Below the pieces are notes generated by a model. It ran no database searches. It was not told the DNA's origin and worked only from the letters and a program-made list of their open reading frames with translations. From Desulfobacterales bacterium (GTDB lineage: Bacteria > Desulfobacterota > Desulfobacteria > Desulfobacterales > JAAELO01), in contig JAAELO010000714.1 of NCBI GenBank assembly GCA_024226555.1, positions 1 to 61,968 on the forward strand: a DNA stretch of 61,968 nt, read 5' to 3'. Made by a program: the position numbers and the translations under genes. This document shows positions 56,689-61,968 of this stretch, in pieces. Position 1 is the stretch's first letter; every line of letters starts with the position of its first letter.

Positions 56689-57834
56689 ATGGATGATTTA
56701 AATGAGAGAACTTTAAAAATTATAGATACAACCCTTCGTGATGGAGAACAAACTCCGTACGTTTCTTTCAATAGAGAAAATAAGATTCAAATTGCAGAAA
56801 TGCTTGAAGAAGCTGGCGTTGATGAAATTGAAGCGGGTATTCCTGTAATGGGTTCTATTGAGCAAAAAACAATATCTGATATAACAAAAAGAATTAAAAA
56901 CTCACAAATCATAAGTTGGTGCAGAGCCAGCAGATTGGATTTAGAGTGCGCTGAAAAGTGTAATACAGGAAGGGTTCACATTAGCTTTCCAGTTTCAGAG
57001 ATCCAACTTGATCTTATGGGGAAAGATCACAAGTGGCTTTTTGATATTGCCGAAGATATTATTTCCGAAGCTGTAAAAAGATTTGATTTTGTTTCAGTTG
57101 GTGCCCTGGATGCAACAAGGTGTGAGATAAATATTCTTAAAGATTTCTCTAAATTTACACTTTTACTTGGAGCAAAAAGATTAAGGATTGCAGATACTGT
57201 TGGAATAGGAACTCCTTTAAATATATATAATATATTCAAAGAGCTTCTAGAAAATGAAAGTGGATTAAAGTATGAGTTCCACGGTCATAATGATCTTGCT
57301 ATGGCTGTGGCAAATTCAATATCAGCATTTGAAGCAGGAGCAGATGCGATTAGTACAACGATTAATGGTATTGGTGAAAGAGCAGGTAACGCTGCAACAG
57401 AAGAAGTTATTGCAGCTTTAAAATATGGATCTTTGAAAAAAACCAATATTAACCTTAAAAATCTTATAGCAGTTTGTAAATTAATTGAAAAACTAAGTGG
57501 AATTAAAACAAACAAACTTAAACCTGTCACAGGTAAAAATATAAATGTCCATGAATCCGGTATACACTGCAATGGCATGCTTAAAAATCCATTAAGTTTT
57601 CAACCTTTCAATCCTGAAGAATTTGGATTGGAACAAGCAATATTTGTTGCTGGAAAACATTCAGGATTAAATGGCTTAAAACATATTCTGGAAAAGAAAG
57701 GTATAATTCCCAGTGAGAATTATGTAAGAAAGCTTATAAAAAAAATTAAATTTGATTTAGAATCAAATTCCGGTTTTAAAGTGGAAGAACTGGTTGATAT
57801 GGATAAAATCTACGAGGAGATAGAGTTGTCATGA
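56689..57834 (+). CDS. nifV: Homocitrate synthase NifV
   Basis: 381 aa. DRE-TIM metallolyase: IIDTTLRDGEQTPYVSF, metal-binding HGHNDLAMA and GIGERAGNAATEEV. Condenses acetyl-CoA with 2-oxoglutarate to homocitrate, the organic ligand of FeMo-co. Ten bases after the GlnD-like gene; overlaps the following GNAT by four bases (ATGA). Nif context favours NifV over leucine or methanogen-type homologues. Confidence 0.93.
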   Translation: MDDLNERTLKIIDTTLRDGEQTPYVSFNRENKIQIAEMLEEAGVDEIEAGIPVMGSIEQKTISDITKRIKNSQIISWCRASRLDLECAEKCNTGRVHISFPVSEIQLDLMGKDHKWLFDIAEDIISEAVKRFDFVSVGALDATRCEINILKDFSKFTLLLGAKRLRIADTVGIGTPLNIYNIFKELLENESGLKYEFHGHNDLAMAVANSISAFEAGADAISTTINGIGERAGNAATEEVIAALKYGSLKKTNINLKNLIAVCKLIEKLSGIKTNKLKPVTGKNINVHESGIHCNGMLKNPLSFQPFNPEEFGLEQAIFVAGKHSGLNGLKHILEKKGIIPSENYVRKLIKKIKFDLESNSGFKVEELVDMDKIYEEIELS

Positions 57835-58274
57835 TCAGGGTAGCTGAACAGAAAGATATAGATGATATGGTTTTATTACTTAAAGAGCTTTTTGAAATAG
57901 AAAAGGATTTTACTTTTAACAAAAAAAAGCATGAAACAGGTTTGAAGAAGGTCATTGATGAAAAAGACAGAAGCCACCTTTTTGTTTATGAGAAAAATAA
58001 TGATGTAATTGGTATGTGCTCAGTACAACTTTTGATATCTTCTGTTGAAGGTTCCTTTTCAGCTGTAATTGAAGATGTTGTAGTAAGCAAAAACCATATT
58101 GGTAATGGTATTGGCAAAGAGTTGATATCTGCCTCAGAAAAATGGGCTTTAAAAAAAGGAGCAACGAGAATAACTCTACTTGCAGATAAAAATAATGTTA
58201 AAGCTCTTGGATTTTATGAAAGACTTGATTTTGAACAAACAGATATGTTTTGTTTACGTAAGTATCTTAAATAG
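57831..58274 (+). CDS. GNAT acetyltransferase at end of nif operon
   Basis: 147 aa. GNAT core EDVVVSKNHIGNGIGKELIS (acetyl-CoA loop) and NVKALGFYERLDFEQTDMF. Translationally coupled to nifV. GNAT genes next to nifV occur in other nitrogen fixers, but the substrate is not known. It seems to be the last gene of the operon. Confidence 0.87.
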   Translation: MIRVAEQKDIDDMVLLLKELFEIEKDFTFNKKKHETGLKKVIDEKDRSHLFVYEKNNDVIGMCSVQLLISSVEGSFSAVIEDVVVSKNHIGNGIGKELISASEKWALKKGATRITLLADKNNVKALGFYERLDFEQTDMFCLRKYLK

Positions 58275-58289
58275 ATCAGATCTGATTTA

Positions 58290-58462
58290 ATTCCCTTTTT
58301 CAGGACTCCGTCGGTAAACTTTATGGTTTTGAAAAAGAAGAAAATAACGAGTTTTTAGAAATTTTTTAACATTATGTTTATCAAACTTTTCAAAAGTTTC
58401 GATTAAAATAAAAGCAAAGCATTTTATTTCAGCATCGGCAGAGGGTTTGTCCTTTTTTGTTT
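58290..58462 (+). repeat. Divergent foldback-like sequence
   Basis: Contains AAAATAACGAG, a TTTCGAT block and several self-pairing runs (AAACTTTT-C-AAAAGTTT; AAATAAAA..TTTTATTT) reminiscent of the extended element at 40397, but without the usual ends. The remaining gap to 58593 shows nothing else. It may act as the 3' end of the nif transcript. Confidence 0.35.
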
Positions 58463-58593
58463 CTTACCGGGTAAAAAATAATTTAAACGTTTTAAGATTT
58501 TATGTATGACTTGATTTTATCTTCACAAATATGTTTTTCTACTTAAGTTTCTATAACAATAATTTGATACATTATTGAAAGAGTTTTTAATTA

Positions 58594-59346
58594 GTGGATA
58601 CACAAACAATCATACTGGCTTTCAGCGCTTTTTTAATCGCATCTTTTTTAAAAGGATTAACAGGTCTTGGTTTTTCCACACTTTGCTTAGGTTTTCTATC
58701 TATTTTCATGGATCTGAAAGTTGCAATCCCCCTCGTTTTTTTACCATCCCTTTCAAGTAATATTATGGTTATGATTGAAGCAGGAAGATTTTTTGAAGCC
58801 TTTAAAAGGTTCTGGCCCCTTTATTTAGGTGCACTACCGGGTCTTCTATTAGGAATATGGATATTAGGAACAACTCAAAATCAGTCACCTAAAGTAATTT
58901 TGGGTACTGTTATGCTAATTTATGGAATATGGGCTTTAAAAAACAAGCTTTTACAGTTATCAAAAAGCAAAGAGAGAAGACTTATGGCCCCTATAGGATT
59001 GTTATCCGGTCTGGTAAATGGTGTTACAGGTTCTCAGATTATGCCTATTATGCCATATCTTTTATCTGTTAAGATGGATCGTGACCTTTTTGTACAAACT
59101 ATAAACTCTTCTTTTACCTTTAGCACGATCATCATGATTATAGGTCTTGGAAAACTTGGGCTGGTTACAACTTCTATAATTTCTATTTCAGCTATGGGGA
59201 TTTTACCTGTGGCTGTGGGGATCTTTTTTGGTGGACAATTAAGAAAAAGAGTTGCAGATGAAACTTACAGAAAAATGGTGTTAATTTTGTTGGTAGTATT
59301 AGGATGTACACTGATTATAAAGCCATTTGTTTATAAATTCTTTTAA
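58594..59346 (+). CDS. TauE/SafE-type anion permease
   Basis: 250 aa, GTG start. About seven to eight membrane helices; FLKGLTGLGFSTLCLGFLSI and the repeat-related second half GLVNGVTGSQIMPIMPYLL fit the sulfite exporter TauE/SafE family. Probably exports or imports a sulfur-containing or organic anion; not determinable. Stands alone 320 bp after the nif operon. Confidence 0.87.
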   Translation: MDTQTIILAFSAFLIASFLKGLTGLGFSTLCLGFLSIFMDLKVAIPLVFLPSLSSNIMVMIEAGRFFEAFKRFWPLYLGALPGLLLGIWILGTTQNQSPKVILGTVMLIYGIWALKNKLLQLSKSKERRLMAPIGLLSGLVNGVTGSQIMPIMPYLLSVKMDRDLFVQTINSSFTFSTIIMIIGLGKLGLVTTSIISISAMGILPVAVGIFFGGQLRKRVADETYRKMVLILLVVLGCTLIIKPFVYKFF

Positions 59347-59492
59347 CCCGTAAATAAAACGACCTTACAATTTATTTTTGGAAATGATAAAGAAGCAGTT
59401 AAATCAGTTCTTAAATAGATTAGAAGCTCTTTTAGCAAAGCACTGACTCGAATTTAAGATTTTAAGAAAATAGATGTATGCTTTTTTCAATC

Positions 59493-61475
59493 TTAGGTAA
59501 GCTCCAATTTGATCCCCTTATTTAATACTTTGTTTAACAATTCAATTAATTGATCCTTAGTATATGGCTTTGGCACTACTCCACAAAAACCATAATCCTG
59601 ATAATTTGCCATGATGGGATCATTTGAATACCCACTGGAAACAACGGCTTTTACTTTTGGATCGATTCTTAATAATTTCGGTATCGTGTTTGTTCCTCCC
59701 ATTCCACCAGGGACTGTCAAATCAAGAATAACCATATCAAATGGTTTTTCTGATTCAAAAGCATTCTTATACATTTCAATTGCTTGTTCTCCATCACTGG
59801 CAAAAAAAGTGTCATAACCAATTCGATTAAGCATTCTACTGGCCATTTTAAATATTGATTCCTTATCATCCATAATAAGAATACTGCCAAAGCCATAATG
59901 TTGACCTTTTTTCTTATCTTCTATTTTCTCGAAATCTTTGAAAGTGGCTGGAAGGTAAATATGAAAAACAGCGCTTTCATCGGTATCAGAAAAAACTGCA
60001 ATATGACCGATATGTTTTTTTATTATCGAATATGTTGTCGCAAGTCCAAGCCCACTACCTTTTTGCTTTGTTGAAAAGTAAGGTTCAAATATTTTTGAAT
60101 GATATTTTTCCGGGATTCCTATTCCTTGATCTTCAATGATTATTTTTATGTATTTTCCATTTGGTACAGGCAGGTTACTTTTGAAATCTATTTCTGTATT
60201 TTCTGTTCTTATTTTTATGATTCCACCATCAGGCATAGCTTGATTTGCATTAATTACCAGATTACTAATTGCTTGATTAAGTTGGCCAGCATCAACCTCA
60301 ACTGTCCATAAATCCTCCTTAAGATTAAATTCACATCTTGATTTTGTCCCACTAATAACAAATTCTGCAGACTCTTCTATAACCTGGTTAAGGTTAGCCA
60401 ACTTTTTTATTGGCTCACCTCCCTTTGAAAAGGTTAATAATTGGTTAGTCAGACTCTGAGCTTGCTTTGCTCCTTGTTGTACATCTGACAGAACTTCAAA
60501 AAGCTCATCCTCAGTATTTAAAATGGAAAGAGCGTATGAGATGTTGCCTGTGATAACACTAAGCATATTATTAAAATCATGTGCAATACCACCTGCCAAA
60601 GTTCCAACGGCTTCAATTTTTTGGGCTTGTTGAAAACGTTTCTGAATCTGCTTGCGTTCAGTAACGTCTTGAAAAATACAAGCGAACTGGTTAGGGGCAG
60701 GTTGAAAAGCAGTTATCTCGAAATGTTTATTTAACTCTTTAGAGTAGTTTTCGAAATATGTTGGTTCACCTGTTAGCGCAACATGGCCATAGGTTTCTAT
60801 CCAGTAAAGTTCAGTTTCAGGTAGAATCTCCAAAACAGTTTTCCCTTCAATATCCTGACTCATTAAACCAGTTATATCCTCAAAAGCAGGATTTACTGCA
60901 AGAAATTTATAGTTTACCGGTTTACCTTCAGTGTTGCAGATAATTTCATGCAGAGCATAGCCATTTAGCATCTCTTTAAAAAGTATCTGGTATTTCTGTT
61001 CGCTTAAACGTTTTTCGGTTATGTCTGAAATAATGCCAAAAATTTGATGTGGTTTACCATCATCCTGTCGCAAAAAAATTGATTCCTTTGAAAGGAGCCA
61101 ACGCCACTGACCTTTTCTATGCTTCATGCGATATTCATGTTCGATAAATTCACCATCTTGAGCCGATTGATATCTGGGAAGAGTATCTTTTAAATAAATT
61201 TGGAAATCATCCTGATGCATTAGTTTTTCAACTAAGAACTCTCCCATCTCTTTCATTTCCTCAGCTGAATAACCGAGAACCCTCATTATTCCATCGTTGC
61301 TATAAACATTGCGTTTTTCAATGAGATCATACACATAAATCACATCAGGACTTGAATTTAATATAATTTCACTGAACTGTTGATTTTTGTTGAATTTTTT
61401 CTGAAGTTGTAAAAATTTCTTTTCTGAATCCTTAACATTTTTTTCCAATTCCTCGTATGTTGGATTGTTTGACAT
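59493..61475 (-). CDS. PAS-PAS hybrid histidine kinase
   Basis: 660 aa, soluble. Short coiled N-terminus, two PAS domains with a PAC-like stretch (about 35-155 and 160-280), HisKA with H299 in GGIAHDFNNMLS, HATPase (N box NLVINANQA, EDQGIGIP, GSGLGLA), and a receiver (IMDDKE, D585 in VILDLTVPGGMGG, K in PKPY). ATG preceded by GGAG at 11 bases. Same architecture class as the kinase at 2988, without obvious recent duplication. Output partner unknown. Confidence 0.92.
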   Translation of the reverse strand: MSNNPTYEELEKNVKDSEKKFLQLQKKFNKNQQFSEIILNSSPDVIYVYDLIEKRNVYSNDGIMRVLGYSAEEMKEMGEFLVEKLMHQDDFQIYLKDTLPRYQSAQDGEFIEHEYRMKHRKGQWRWLLSKESIFLRQDDGKPHQIFGIISDITEKRLSEQKYQILFKEMLNGYALHEIICNTEGKPVNYKFLAVNPAFEDITGLMSQDIEGKTVLEILPETELYWIETYGHVALTGEPTYFENYSKELNKHFEITAFQPAPNQFACIFQDVTERKQIQKRFQQAQKIEAVGTLAGGIAHDFNNMLSVITGNISYALSILNTEDELFEVLSDVQQGAKQAQSLTNQLLTFSKGGEPIKKLANLNQVIEESAEFVISGTKSRCEFNLKEDLWTVEVDAGQLNQAISNLVINANQAMPDGGIIKIRTENTEIDFKSNLPVPNGKYIKIIIEDQGIGIPEKYHSKIFEPYFSTKQKGSGLGLATTYSIIKKHIGHIAVFSDTDESAVFHIYLPATFKDFEKIEDKKKGQHYGFGSILIMDDKESIFKMASRMLNRIGYDTFFASDGEQAIEMYKNAFESEKPFDMVILDLTVPGGMGGTNTIPKLLRIDPKVKAVVSSGYSNDPIMANYQDYGFCGVVPKPYTKDQLIELLNKVLNKGIKLELT

Positions 61476-61765
61476 GGCAGAATCTCCAGGAATTTTAATT
61501 AGCTTTTAATAACTAATATTGTGATAAATTAATATTCACAAGCTAAGATCTTAATATATAGCTTTATACCATTTTTTATTAGTAACCTCAAGATACTTGT
61601 AATTTAACATATAAGGTATTTATTTACATTTTTACATTATCCTAAGACTCAGGAAAATTTAACAGATTCCTTTTAAATTGATTCTAAGATTCTATATAAT
61701 GAGATAGATTTTTGGGATCTGTTTTGAGAAGCCTTGTAGTAAAATTTACGCACTTTCACAATAAT

Positions 61766-61929
61766 GGGAACCTCTAATAATTAGAATTTTTGATGAAAAA
61801 TAGCGTTTATAAAAGCTTTTAGTTTTATAAAATCTCTGCATAACAAAAAATAACGGGTTGATTTTACTACAGTTTTATTTTTGTTATAACGATGTGTTTT
61901 GCAAAAAGATCAGTTATTAGCGACTCCTC
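61766..61929 (+). mobile_element. Long-form foldback element
   Basis: About 164 bp. The left 120 bp are almost identical to the copies at 36402 and 38464; the right tip is degraded (TTATTAGCGACTCC). Spacer 61476-61968 holds this and the palindrome next to it; no gene seen. Confidence 0.82.
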
Positions 61930-61946
61930 CAGAATAGATATTCTGG
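61929..61946. repeat. Short perfect hairpin
   Basis: CCAGAATA-GA-TATTCTGG, immediately right of the degraded element tip. May be a terminator stem for a gene beyond the window, but no T-run is seen. Confidence 0.45.
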
Positions 61947-61968
61947 AACCTAACTGCCTAATAACACA

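Overview
The window is AT-rich DNA with long intergenic gaps, many TTG/GTG starts, an unusually dense set of hybrid histidine kinases, and a nitrogen-fixation operon of the nifH-nifI1-nifI2-nifD-nifK-nifE-nifN-nifB type (PII-like nifI genes between nifH and nifD, short NifK, NifB with a C-terminal NifX-like domain). With a two-CW protein, a RACo-like ASKHA protein, an MFE2-type SDR and a flagellin, this best fits an anaerobic sulfate-reducing Desulfobacterota, probably Desulfobacterales. That placement is inference from gene content; there is no rRNA to confirm it. No tRNA, rRNA or CRISPR array was seen.

Layout. 1-11.6 kb: four sensor kinases (two PAS/HisKA/REC hybrids, one Cache/GAF kinase with a degenerate ATPase domain, one large multi-receiver hybrid on the minus strand) and a rhodanese-like protein. 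11.7-22.5 kb: a broken yqaA gene, a REC-GGDEF-HD response regulator, an HDOD protein, two unrecognised proteins, a ferredoxin-less ASKHA protein, a periplasmic binding protein, a Cys-rich PAS kinase and a REC-PAS-kinase; these look like one signalling block. 23-31 kb: chemoreceptor, PilZ protein, relic genes, a NarL-type two-component pair and a long acetyl-CoA hydrolase/transferase. 31-41.6 kb: secreted coiled-coil protein, DEAD-box helicase, 4Fe-4S protein, a flagellin carrying an internal zinc-metalloprotease domain behind a sigma-28 promoter, an RHS relic, an HDOD protein, a hybrid kinase and an SDR. 41.6-44.4 kb: two-CW protein, MFS, GNAT and WbuC-like cupin. 44.8-58.3 kb: the nif operon, starting at a clear sigma-54 promoter and running nifH, nifI1, nifI2, nifD, nifK, nifE, nifN, nifB, a [2Fe-2S] ferredoxin, a GlnD-like protein with both catalytic sites destroyed, nifV and a GNAT. 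58.6-61.5 kb: a TauE/SafE permease and another hybrid kinase (minus).

The most unusual genome-level feature is a family of short foldback elements (about 75-217 bp, typically 129 bp or 162 bp). They begin GGGAACCTCTAATAA and end TTATTAGAGATTCCC. Thirteen full-length or internally deleted copies and several solo left ends are scattered through nearly every spacer. Eight copies are flanked by exact 4-bp AT-rich direct repeats, as expected of a MITE. Internal arms differ between copies but change together so that pairing is kept. The elements commonly abut, overlap or supply the stop codons of genes, including nifE and nifN, and abut several truncated genes.

The strongest candidates for something new are the element family with its compensatory changes, the GlnD-like pseudoenzyme embedded in the nif operon next to a NifI-regulated nitrogenase, and the flagellin-protease fusion. 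The first two could be connected to nif expression: three of these elements or element ends plus two large non-element hairpins lie in nif operon spacers.
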